Source: an uncultured Polymorphobacter sp. (lineage in GTDB: Bacteria > Pseudomonadota > Alphaproteobacteria > Sphingomonadales > Sphingomonadaceae). Taken from it: a stretch of 6,792 nucleotides of DNA. Position 1 is the stretch's first letter. Each line of letters begins with the position of its first letter. Position numbers and translations under genes: made by a program. Positions 1 to 6,254 of this stretch are shown piece after piece. The stretch is taken from assembly GCA_937894055.1 (NCBI GenBank), contig CALDHQ010000339.1, positions 1 to 6,792 of the forward strand, in the 5' to 3' direction. The notes beneath the pieces were generated by a model. It did not search any database. It saw nothing but the letters and a program-made list of their open reading frames with translations, and was not told the origin of the DNA.

Positions 1-506
1 ATAACGCCTTCGGCCTTGCCGAGATCGACGATGACGTGGCCGTATTCGACGCGCTTCACCGTGCCGTTGATGACCTCACCGACGCGGTCCTTGAAGTCGT
101 TGTACTGGCGGGCGCGCTCGGCTTCGCGAACCTTGCCCGTAATGACCTGCTTCGCCGTCTGGGCAGCGACGCGGCCGAATTCAAACGGCGGCAGCTCTTC
201 GCGGAATTCGTTGCCGATTTCGGCGTCCGCATCCATTTTCTTGCCTTCGGCCAGCGTCAGCTGCGTGACCGGATTTTCGACCGTTTCGACGACAGTCTGG
301 ACGCGCCAGAGGCGGGTTTCGCCACTATCCGGATTGATCTCGGCGCGGATGTCGTGCTCCAGGCCGTAGCGCGAACGCGCAGCTTTCTGGATCGCCTCCT
401 CCATCGCCTCAAGCACGATGCGCTTGTCGATGGATTTTTCCGCCGCGACCGCGTTGGCGATCTGCAGGATTTCCAGCCTGTTTGCCGAAACTGCTCCGGT
501 AGCCAT
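1..506 (-). CDS. nusA: Transcription termination/antitermination factor NusA, N-terminal part (runs off left edge)
   Basis: NusA binds RNA polymerase and nascent RNA and modulates pausing, termination and antitermination. The 168 codons present start at the ATG at 506-504. They read MATGAVSANRLEILQIANAV, then a segment with AMEEAIQKAARSRYG, a typical alphaproteobacterial NusA N-terminal domain (about residues 1-135). The start of the S1 RNA-binding domain follows (from about residue 142, GEVINGTVKRVEYGHVIVDL). The KH and C-terminal acidic-repeat regions lie outside the window. The start is supported by an AAGGAG Shine-Dalgarno (plus-strand 513-518), six bases upstream and lying inside the end of rimP. 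The rimP stop is only three bases from the nusA start, so the two are co-transcribed and probably translationally coupled. The family identity is clear from the sequence; the operon claim is inference from spacing. Confidence 0.95.
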   Translation of the reverse strand, partial: MATGAVSANRLEILQIANAVAAEKSIDKRIVLEAMEEAIQKAARSRYGLEHDIRAEINPDSGETRLWRVQTVVETVENPVTQLTLAEGKKMDADAEIGNEFREELPPFEFGRVAAQTAKQVITGKVREAERARQYNDFKDRVGEVINGTVKRVEYGHVIVDLGKAEGV

Positions 507-509
507 TCC

Positions 510-1178
510 CTACTCCTTCTTGTCCGACGCCGGGTCTTCTTCCGCGTCGTCGAACTCTTCGTCAAAATCCTCATCGAGATCTTCGTCGACCTCAACGTCG
601 TCAAAATCCTCAGCCGCGAACTCGCCTTCGATCGCGATATCTTCTTCGTCTTCTTCCTCAGCGCCTTCGACAGGCGCCTGACCCTTGGCTCGCGCTGCCT
701 GGATCAGCTTGTCGGTCAACACCATGGTCGCGCGGGACATGTCCGCGACATTGAGTTTGGCGCTGCCGCCATCCTTCAGGTCCAGCTCGACCACGCCATC
801 CGTTTCACCGACGATGGCTCCGTGGAAACGCTTGCGTCCGTCGATCGTCGGCGTGCCCAGCTCGACCCTGATCTCGTGGCCGATCCATTTGGCGAAGTCG
901 CCAACCCGCGTCAGCGGCCGGTCGATACCGGGCGAGGACACTTCAAGCGAATACTCGCTCGAGATCGGATCTTCAGCTTCCAGCACCGGCGAGATCGCAC
1001 GCGAAAGCCGCGCGCACCGCGCCACCGTCATCGTGCCGTCCGGCAGCTCCGCCATGATCTGCAGCGTCGGCGTCTGCGAGCCGGTCACGCGCACACGCAC
1101 GATGTCGAGGCCGAGGCTTGTCGCCACGGGCTCGATCATGTCGAGGATACGAATTTCAAGTTCACTCTGCGCCCGCAT
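510..1178 (-). CDS. rimP: Ribosome maturation factor RimP with long acidic C-terminal tail
   Basis: RimP is a cytoplasmic factor for 30S ribosomal subunit maturation. The 222-residue product shows the N-terminal RimP fold (LGLDIVRVRV, residues 22-31), the family signature EVSSPGIDRPLTR (79-91), and a C-terminal SH3-like part (about 98-160). Residues 171-222 form a very acidic tail of D/E runs ending DPASDKKE. This makes the protein longer than the roughly 150-180 residues usual for the family. The ATG at 1178-1176 matches the family N-terminus. A purine-rich AAGGA lies about 12 bases upstream, slightly far for a Shine-Dalgarno. It is first gene of a rimP-nusA operon read leftwards, behind the promoter at 1285-1313 and the leader hairpin at 1227-1260. 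In most bacteria rimP-nusA points toward infB; here it points away. Confidence 0.95.
   Translation of the reverse strand: MRAQSELEIRILDMIEPVATSLGLDIVRVRVTGSQTPTLQIMAELPDGTMTVARCARLSRAISPVLEAEDPISSEYSLEVSSPGIDRPLTRVGDFAKWIGHEIRVELGTPTIDGRKRFHGAIVGETDGVVELDLKDGGSAKLNVADMSRATMVLTDKLIQAARAKGQAPVEGAEEEDEEDIAIEGEFAAEDFDDVEVDEDLDEDFDEEFDDAEEDPASDKKE
513..518 (-). promoter_or_regulatory. Ribosome binding site of nusA
   Basis: AAGGAG on the minus strand, six bases before the nusA ATG and inside the last codons of rimP. It fixes the nusA start and suggests translational coupling of the two genes. Confidence 0.75.
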
Positions 1179-1226
1179 ACGGGGTGCTTTTCCTTCGGTT
1201 TTGGCCTGTTTCCGGGCCTGAAATGC

Positions 1227-1260
1227 GAAGCGGCGGCCCAGTTCCCGGGGCCGCCGCTTC
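1227..1260 (-). promoter_or_regulatory. Leader hairpin of the rimP-nusA transcript, possible pseudoknot/attenuator
   Basis: A perfect 12-bp inverted repeat (arms 1227-1238 and 1249-1260, GAAGCGGCGGCC against GGCCGCCGCTTC) encloses a 10-base loop. It lies between the predicted rimP promoter and the rimP start, so it would form in the untranslated leader. It resembles the stem of an intrinsic terminator, but only a broken T-rich stretch (TTCGCATTTC in transcript sense) follows. The loop contains GAACTG. Its exact complement CAGTTC occurs at the 5' end of the leader (1273-1268), which would allow an H-type pseudoknot or an alternative fold. The inverted repeat is certain; a regulatory role is inference. 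Confidence 0.6.
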
Positions 1261-1284
1261 GATGTGAGAACTGGTTCGAGCGGG

Positions 1285-1313
1285 CATATAGGCGCTTAAG
1301 TCCACGATGTCGA
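1285..1313 (-). promoter_or_regulatory. Predicted sigma-70-type promoter of rimP-nusA
   Basis: On the minus strand, TCGACA (1313-1308, five of six matches to TTGACA) is separated by exactly 17 bases from TATATG (1290-1285, four of six matches to TATAAT). Transcription would start near 1278, giving a leader of about 100 bases that contains the 1227-1260 hairpin. A short imperfect palindrome, GTCGA (1309-1313) with TCGAC (1324-1328), overlaps the -35 element and could be an operator. A TATATAT run at 1318-1324 might serve as -10 for plus-strand transcription toward infB, but its -35 partner is weak. Confidence 0.5.
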
Positions 1314-1419
1314 GAGCTATATATCGACGCCTCTTTGCGCGGCCACGCACCCACGTCCCCTAACGGCAATCTTTTACCGGCGATAGCCATGCGCTACTGC
1401 TGCCGTTCGGGGAAACATC

Positions 1420-1425
1420 GGGAGA
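1420..1425 (+). promoter_or_regulatory. Ribosome binding site of the infB reading frame
   Basis: GGGAGA ends five bases before the ATG at 1431. This good Shine-Dalgarno supports initiation at the signal-peptide-encoding ATG rather than at a downstream methionine codon of infB. Confidence 0.6.
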
Positions 1426-1430
1426 AACTC

Positions 1431-1490
1431 ATGAAGCGCCAACTCTTCGCCGCCGCCTCGGCCGCGATACTTGCACTTGCCGTGGCTTGT
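1431..1490 (+). other. Predicted lipoprotein signal peptide fused in frame to IF2
   Basis: Residues 1-20 show a basic n-region (MKR), a hydrophobic Ala/Leu core and AVAC as a permissive lipobox, with Cys20 as the candidate lipidated residue. [16 protein letters not shown] then follows, typical of the low-complexity linker of small envelope lipoproteins. This is expected of an exported protein, not of cytosolic IF2. Resemblance to a lipoprotein start is seen directly. Whether it was a separate gene joined to infB, and whether the peptide functions, is inference. Confidence 0.6.
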
Positions 1491-3860
1491 TCGCCCGAAG
1501 CGCCCAAGCCTGAAGTCGCCGAAGCGCCCGCCGCGCCTGTGGCCGCACCGGTCGAAACCAAGGCGGCTGCGCCTGCGCCGGCTGCGCCCACACCGGCACC
1601 TGCCGCGCCTGCGCCTGTGGCCGCAAAGCCCGCGCCCAAGGCCAAGCCGCGCCCGGCACCTGACTTTTCGAAGCTGACGCCGCAGGAACGCGTCGCCGCG
1701 ATGATGCGCCAGGCCGAAGAAGACCGCATGCGGGCGCTCGAGGAAGCCCGCATCCGAGAGGACCAGGAGCGCGCCGAAGCTGCCGAAGCCGAAAAGCTGC
1801 GGCTTGAGGAAAAGAAGCGCATCGAGGAAGAACTCGCGACGCGTCCGACCCCCAAGCCCGCCGAGGAAGAGGTCAAGGGCGTCCGCATCATTGGTGCCGT
1901 GACGCCGATCATCGACGACGACGAAGCCGGCCGCCGCCGCGGTGCGCCGACGCGGCCGCGCAGCGAAGAACGCCGTGGCGGCAAGCTGACCGTGACGCGC
2001 GCGCTGACCGACGATGACAGCGTCCGCGTCCGCAGCCTCGCGGCGCTGCGCCGTTCACGCGAAAAGGACAAGCGCGCGCATCAGGGCGGCAAGCAGGCCA
2101 AGCAGGTCCGCGACGTCACCGTCCCCGAATCGATCACCGTGCAGGAACTCGCGAACCGCATGGCCGAACGCGCCAGCGACATCGTGCGCTTGCTGTCGAA
2201 GCTCGACATGCCGGGTTCGTCGTATGAAACCGAACTCGATCAGGACACCGCCGAGCTGGTGATCAGCGAATTCGGCCACAACATCGTCCGCGTGTCGGAT
2301 GCCGACGTCGAAGTCGGCATGGTCGGCGAAGCCGATGATCCGGCAACGCTCGTCAAGCGCCCGCCGGTCGTCACCATCATGGGCCATGTCGACCACGGCA
2401 AGACCAGCCTGCTCGACGCACTGCGCGGCACCGACGTCGTCAAGGGCGAAGCCGGCGGCATCACCCAGCATATCGGCGCCTATCAGGTGACCCTGCCGGG
2501 CGGCGAAGCCGTGACCTTCCTCGATACGCCGGGCCATGAAGCGTTCACCGAAATGCGCGGCCGCGGTGCCAAGGTCACCGACATCGTCATCATCGTCGTC
2601 GCCTGGGATGACGGCATCATGCCGCAGACCATCGAAGCGATTAACCACACCAAGGCGGCCGGCGTGCCGATGATCGTCGCGATCAACAAGATGGACAAGG
2701 CCGGCGCCGACGCCAACCGCATCCGCCAAGCACTGCTGCAATATGACGTGCAGGTCGAATCGATGGGTGGCGAAGTCCAGGATGTCGAAGTCTCGGCGGT
2801 CAAGAAGACCGGTCTCGACGAGCTGATCGAAAAGATCCTGCTGCAGGCCGAAATCCTCGAACTCAAGGCCAACCCGAACCGCGCCGCCGAAGGCAGCGTC
2901 ATCGAAGCCAAGCTCGACAAGGGCCGTGGCCCGCTGGCGACGGTGCTGGTGCAGCGCGGCACGCTCAAGGTCGGCGACGTCTTCGTCGTCGGCGCCGAAT
3001 GGGGCAAGGTTCGCGCCATGCTCAACGACAAGGGCGTGCAGGTGAAGACCGCCGGGCCGTCGCTGCCGGTCGAAATCCTCGGCCTGTCGGGGGTGCCGCG
3101 TGCCGGCGACCCGTTCATGGTTGTCGAATCCGAAGCGCGCGCCCGCGAAGTCGCGAGCTACCGTGCGGGTCTGGAAACCGCCAAGCGCACCGTCAGTGCG
3201 CCGGCCGATCTGGCTTCGATGTTCATGGCGCTGAAGTCGGCGAAGGCGATGGAATATCCGCTCGTCATCAAGGGCGACGTCCAGGGCTCGGTCGAAGCCA
3301 TTGTCAGCGCGGTCAACAAGATCTCGACCGACCTCATCAAGGTGCGCGTGCTGCATTCGGGTGTCGGCGGCATCACCGAAAGCGACGTCAACCTCGCGGC
3401 GGCGTCGAAGGCGCCGATCATCGGCTTCGGCGTCCGCGCCAATGCCAAGGCGCGTGAATTCGCGCAGCGCGACGGTGTGGCCCTGAAATACTATGACGTC
3501 ATCTACGACCTGATCGACGAGCTCAAGCTGGCGCTCGCCGGCCAGCTCGGGCCCGAAATGCTCGAAAATGTCGTCGGCCGCGCGCAGGTGCTCGAAGTCT
3601 TCCAGGCCGGCAAGACCGGCAAGGCGGCGGGTATCCGCGTCACCGAAGGCGTCATCCGCAAGGCACTGCGTGCCCGCGTCATGCGCGACGATGTCATCAT
3701 CTACAACGGCTCGATCGCCTCGCTGCGGCGCTTCAAGGACGATGTCGCCGAGGTCAAGTCGGGCCTCGAATGCGGTATCACGCTCGAAGGGTCGAGCGAC
3801 GTCAAGGCCGGCGACTTCATCGAGACGTTCGAAGTCGAGGAACGCGTTCGCGTCTTGTAA
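1431..3860 (+). CDS. infB: Translation initiation factor IF2 with an abnormal lipoprotein-like N-terminus
   Basis: IF2 is the GTPase that places fMet-tRNA on the 30S subunit and promotes 50S joining. The 809-residue product shows an Ala/Pro linker (about 25-77) and a charged coiled-coil-like segment (84-136). An IF2_N subdomain starts near [20 protein letters not shown] (229-248). The G domain has GHVDHGKT (318-325), DTPG (366-369), NKMD (419-422) and SAV (455-457). Domain II (about 485-580) and C1 (about 590-690) follow. Domain C2 (about 705-809) includes the GLECGI segment (778-783) used for fMet-tRNA recognition. Everything after about residue 75 is normal. The first 20 residues, [20 protein letters not shown], look like a lipoprotein signal peptide, and the usual N-terminal motif (a basic stretch with FSHGR and VVVE-KRR) is missing. 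W392 sits where VVAADDG is usual. The start is backed by GGGAGA. Internal starts at M91, M92 or M100 could give a cytosolic short form, but their Shine-Dalgarno sequences are poor. Confidence 0.93.
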   Translation: MKRQLFAAASAAILALAVACSPEAPKPEVAEAPAAPVAAPVETKAAAPAPAAPTPAPAAPAPVAAKPAPKAKPRPAPDFSKLTPQERVAAMMRQAEEDRMRALEEARIREDQERAEAAEAEKLRLEEKKRIEEELATRPTPKPAEEEVKGVRIIGAVTPIIDDDEAGRRRGAPTRPRSEERRGGKLTVTRALTDDDSVRVRSLAALRRSREKDKRAHQGGKQAKQVRDVTVPESITVQELANRMAERASDIVRLLSKLDMPGSSYETELDQDTAELVISEFGHNIVRVSDADVEVGMVGEADDPATLVKRPPVVTIMGHVDHGKTSLLDALRGTDVVKGEAGGITQHIGAYQVTLPGGEAVTFLDTPGHEAFTEMRGRGAKVTDIVIIVVAWDDGIMPQTIEAINHTKAAGVPMIVAINKMDKAGADANRIRQALLQYDVQVESMGGEVQDVEVSAVKKTGLDELIEKILLQAEILELKANPNRAAEGSVIEAKLDKGRGPLATVLVQRGTLKVGDVFVVGAEWGKVRAMLNDKGVQVKTAGPSLPVEILGLSGVPRAGDPFMVVESEARAREVASYRAGLETAKRTVSAPADLASMFMALKSAKAMEYPLVIKGDVQGSVEAIVSAVNKISTDLIKVRVLHSGVGGITESDVNLAAASKAPIIGFGVRANAKAREFAQRDGVALKYYDVIYDLIDELKLALAGQLGPEMLENVVGRAQVLEVFQAGKTGKAAGIRVTEGVIRKALRARVMRDDVIIYNGSIASLRRFKDDVAEVKSGLECGITLEGSSDVKAGDFIETFEVEERVRVL
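1533..1625 (+). repeat. 15-bp direct repeat in the Ala/Pro linker of IF2
   Basis: GCGCCTGTGGCCGCA occurs identically at 1533-1547 and 1611-1625, 78 bases (26 codons) apart, in the same reading frame (APVAA both times). The stretch between is Ala/Pro codon-rich. It lies where the lipoprotein-like start passes into recognisable IF2 sequence, so it could mark a recombination junction. It may equally be ordinary low-complexity coding sequence. Confidence 0.7.
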
Positions 3861-3867
3861 CGGAAAA

Positions 3868-3891
3868 CCCCCTCGCTTTGCGGCGAGGGGG
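3868..3891 (+). terminator. Terminator-like hairpin after infB
   Basis: A perfect 9-bp stem (CCCCCTCGC 3868-3876, GCGAGGGGG 3883-3891) with a 6-base loop starts eight bases after the infB stop. Only ATTTG follows, so it lacks a real T-tract. It may be a partial terminator or an mRNA 3'-stabilising structure. If it terminates, it separates infB from the hydrolase-rbfA-truB genes. Confidence 0.6.
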
Positions 3892-3906
3892 ATTTGAGGA
3901 CACGCC

Positions 3907-4791
3907 ATGTTGCGCCTTCTGACTGCCCTGCTGCTGGCCACTCCTGCGCTCGCGGTGCCGGCGGCATTGGTCACGGATCCGCCGATGAACACCGCTTACC
4001 CCGCCGACCTGATGCCGCTGCTGATTGCCAGCCACGGTGCCAACATGAACGGCCGCATCTACCTCGCCGAAGGCAAGGGGCCGCATCCGACGATGCTGCT
4101 GCTGCACGGCTTCCCCGGCGTCGAGCAGAACGGTGACATCGCACAGGCCGCGCGTCGCGCCGGCTGGAACGTCATCCTGTTCCACTATCGCGGCGCCTGG
4201 GGCAGCCAGGGCGCGTTCAGCATCCACAATGCCATCGACGACACGCAGGTCGTGCTCGACTGGGCGCGCGACCCCGCCAACGCCGCCAAGTATCGCATCG
4301 ACCCCAAGCGCATCGTCATCGCCGGCCACAGCATGGGCGGTTTCATGACCGTGCAGACCGCCGCGCATAATCCGGGGCTCGCCGGCGTCATCCTGATCGA
4401 CGCGTGGAACCCGGCGGCGAGCGCGGCCGGACTGTCGAACCCGCAGGCACAGGCGGCGATTGTCGCGGGGCTCGCCGAAAGCATGCCGCCGATTTCGGGC
4501 ATCACCGCGCAGGGCCTGCTCGCCGAAATGGCAGCAAACGCCGCAGGCTGGAACAACGAAGCGCAAGCCCCCGCACTCGCCAAGGCGCCGTTGCTGATTT
4601 TCGGCGGCACCACCGGCAGCGGCGGTTCGGCGGGCTTCGGCACCGTCAACGCCGCGCTCGCCAAATCGGTCGAAGCGGTGCCGGGTGCGAAGGTCACGTC
4701 TTACATCTGGCCCACCGATCACTATCTGTCGGATCACCGCGTCGCGTTGAGCGCGGCGATTGTCGAATGGTTGCAAAGGTTGCCCCGCTGA
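3907..4791 (+). CDS. Secreted alpha/beta-hydrolase of unknown substrate
   Basis: The 294-residue protein has a Sec-type signal peptide (MLRLLTALLLATPALA, cleavage likely after residue 16), so it probably acts in the periplasm. The alpha/beta-hydrolase core shows LLLHGFPG (64-71, oxyanion-hole region) and GHSMGG (140-145) with Ser142 as nucleophile. A late histidine in TDHYLSDHR (H272 or H277) is a candidate catalytic base. The segment where the acid residue often lies (LLIFGGTTGSGGSAGFG, 229-245) has no Asp or Glu, so the acid is unclear and may sit elsewhere. The start is supported by GAGGA six bases upstream of the ATG. The gene follows infB's hairpin and its stop overlaps the rbfA ATG by one base, so it is probably co-transcribed with rbfA. 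Nothing in it points to ribosome work. Substrate class (ester, peptide or other) cannot be told. Confidence 0.85.
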   Translation: MLRLLTALLLATPALAVPAALVTDPPMNTAYPADLMPLLIASHGANMNGRIYLAEGKGPHPTMLLLHGFPGVEQNGDIAQAARRAGWNVILFHYRGAWGSQGAFSIHNAIDDTQVVLDWARDPANAAKYRIDPKRIVIAGHSMGGFMTVQTAAHNPGLAGVILIDAWNPAASAAGLSNPQAQAAIVAGLAESMPPISGITAQGLLAEMAANAAGWNNEAQAPALAKAPLLIFGGTTGSGGSAGFGTVNAALAKSVEAVPGAKVTSYIWPTDHYLSDHRVALSAAIVEWLQRLPR

Positions 4792-5237
4792 TGGCGCGTC
4801 CGGTTGAAGAAAAGGGCCGCTCGGTCCGCTTGCTGCGCATCGGCGAGCAGGTGCGCCACGCGCTCGCCGAGCTGCTGAGCCGCCGCGAAATCCGCGATCC
4901 GGTGCTCGACGCGCACATCATCTCGGTCAGCGAGGTCCGCGTCTCGCCCGACTTGCGCCACGCCACCGCGTTCATCATGCCGCTTGGCGGCGCCGATGCC
5001 GAGCCGGTGCTCAAGGCGCTGCGCGAACACACCCGCTACATCCGCGGCGAAGTCGCCAAGCGGCTGGCGACGAAATACACCCCCGACATGCAGTTCCGCC
5101 TCGACGAAAGCTTCGACGCCGGCGCGAAGATCGACGCGATCCTGCGCAACCCGCGCATCGCCCGCGACCTGGAGCCCGACGTCAAGCCGCGCCGCCTGTC
5201 GGACATCCGCGACGACGAGATCGACGACGAGGCATGA
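4791..5237 (+). CDS. rbfA: 30S ribosome-binding factor RbfA
   Basis: RbfA is a KH-type protein that binds immature 30S subunits and helps form the 5' end of 16S rRNA, including in the cold. The 148-residue product has the conserved start ([20 protein letters not shown], residues 13-32), the strand [19 protein letters not shown] (44-62), and the C-terminal KH helix pair and strand ([15 protein letters not shown], 78-92; [19 protein letters not shown], 100-118). A charged extension of about 30 residues follows, as is common in alphaproteobacteria. The ATG shares its A with the hydrolase stop (TGATGG). At the other end ATGA couples it to the acetyltransferase. It lies downstream of infB, as in the classic cluster, with one extra gene between. 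Confidence 0.95.
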   Translation: MARPVEEKGRSVRLLRIGEQVRHALAELLSRREIRDPVLDAHIISVSEVRVSPDLRHATAFIMPLGGADAEPVLKALREHTRYIRGEVAKRLATKYTPDMQFRLDESFDAGAKIDAILRNPRIARDLEPDVKPRRLSDIRDDEIDDEA

Positions 5238-5794
5238 CGCCCGAAACGCTGCATGTGCCACTGGCGGCGGGGCCGGCGCGGCTGGTGCCGATCACCGAGG
5301 CGCACCGCGAGGGGCTGCGCGCGGCGTGCGCCGCCGACACCGAAATCTGGCCGATCTATTCGACCAACCTGACCGGCGAAGATTTCGACCGCGAGTTCGA
5401 CGGCAAGCTGGCCACCGGCACCAACCAGCTGGCGTTCGCCGTGCTGGAGGGCGACCGCGTCGTCGGCTGCACCAGCTGGTACGGCATCGAGCCCGGCAAC
5501 CGCGCGATTGCCATCGGCTACACCTATCTCGCGCCGTCGGTACGCGGCAGCGGCTTCAACTTCGCGGTCAAGGCGGCGATGGTGCGCCACGCCTGGGCGC
5601 TGGGCTTCCACCGCATCCACTTCGATGTCGATGTCCGCAACACCCGCTCGCAGGCCGCCATCCGCAAACTGGGCGCGCAGCAGGAGGGCATCCTGCGCCG
5701 CAACAAGATCACCTGGACCGGCCATGTCCGCGACACCGTCATCCTGTCGCTGCTGCCCGGCGAGGAATCGGACGCCCTGAAAGCCTGGATGTGA
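5234..5794 (+). CDS. GNAT family N-acetyltransferase (RimJ/RimL-like)
   Basis: The 186-residue protein fits the Acetyltransf_3 / RimJ-RimL-like branch of the GNAT fold, which transfers acetyl from acetyl-CoA to an amine. The start [23 protein letters not shown] is typical of the branch (broken here: [12 protein letters not shown], residues 17-28). The acetyl-CoA pyrophosphate loop is VRGSGFN (103-109). The late motif [14 protein letters not shown] (135-148) is followed by [20 protein letters not shown] (154-173), a diagnostic ending. Its ATG overlaps the rbfA stop (ATGA) and its stop overlaps the truB GTG, so it sits translationally coupled between two RNA/ribosome genes. A ribosomal protein or translation factor would be a natural substrate to suspect, but this is context only; it could be a small-molecule acetyltransferase. 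Confidence 0.88.
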   Translation: MTPETLHVPLAAGPARLVPITEAHREGLRAACAADTEIWPIYSTNLTGEDFDREFDGKLATGTNQLAFAVLEGDRVVGCTSWYGIEPGNRAIAIGYTYLAPSVRGSGFNFAVKAAMVRHAWALGFHRIHFDVDVRNTRSQAAIRKLGAQQEGILRRNKITWTGHVRDTVILSLLPGEESDALKAWM

Positions 5795-6152
5795 GCATCC
5801 ACGGTTGGGTGGTGCTCGACAAGCCGCTGGGCCTGTCGAGCGCGCAGGGTGTTGCGGCGGTGAAGCGTATCCTGCGCACTGGCGGCTTCCCCAAGACCAA
5901 GATCGGCCACGGCGGCACGCTCGATCCGTTGGCGACCGGCGTGTTGCCGATTGCGCTGGGGGAGGCGACCAAGCTCGCCGGCCGGATGCTCGACGCGACC
6001 AAGGGCTATGCGTTCGAAGTGCGCTGGGGGCAGGCGACCGCCACCGATGACGCCGAGGGCGAGGTTGTCGCCGAAAGCGACGTGCGGCCGACGCGCGACC
6101 AGATCGAAGCCGTGCTGCCGCAGTTTCGCGGCCCCATCGTGCAGGTGCCGCC

Positions 6153-6254
6153 GGGGTTTTCGGCGCACCGTTCTTCGTCGTGGACGGCGAGCCGTTCTGG
6201 GGCAACGACCGCAAGCCGCAGGTCGAGCGCTGGCTCGCCAGCGGGCCGTTCTAG
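6153..6254 (+). pseudogene. 3' fragment of a DsbA-fold 2-hydroxychromene-2-carboxylate isomerase-like gene
   Basis: In the frame starting with the GGG codon at 6153, the sequence reads [20 protein letters not shown] followed by [13 protein letters not shown] and a TAG at 6252-6254. This is the characteristic C-terminal end (cis-Pro strand GAPFF, then [10 protein letters not shown]) of the HCCA isomerase / kappa-class GST-like DsbA family, which acts in aromatic catabolism or glutathione-linked chemistry. Only about 33 of some 200 codons are present. Everything upstream is truB in another frame, so the fragment has no start of its own. The family call rests on this short but distinctive motif. 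Confidence 0.7.

Noticed and set aside
36..1430. Plus-strand open frame running into infB, making an apparent 1274-residue protein
   Set aside because: This part is antisense to convincing nusA and rimP; the IF2 translation starts at 1431 with a Shine-Dalgarno. The opening is a GC-rich codon shadow.
2055..3992. 645-codon minus-strand open frame opposite infB
   Set aside because: It mirrors the codons of infB, is rich in Asp/Arg/His as antisense frames of GC-rich genes are, and shows no recognisable domain.
3817..4776. 319-codon minus-strand frame opposite the hydrolase
   Set aside because: The plus-strand frame has a signal peptide, HGFPG and GHSMGG motifs; the minus frame has none.
5036..6214. 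392-codon minus-strand open frame opposite rbfA, the acetyltransferase and truB
   Set aside because: It is antisense to three recognised genes and has no domain.
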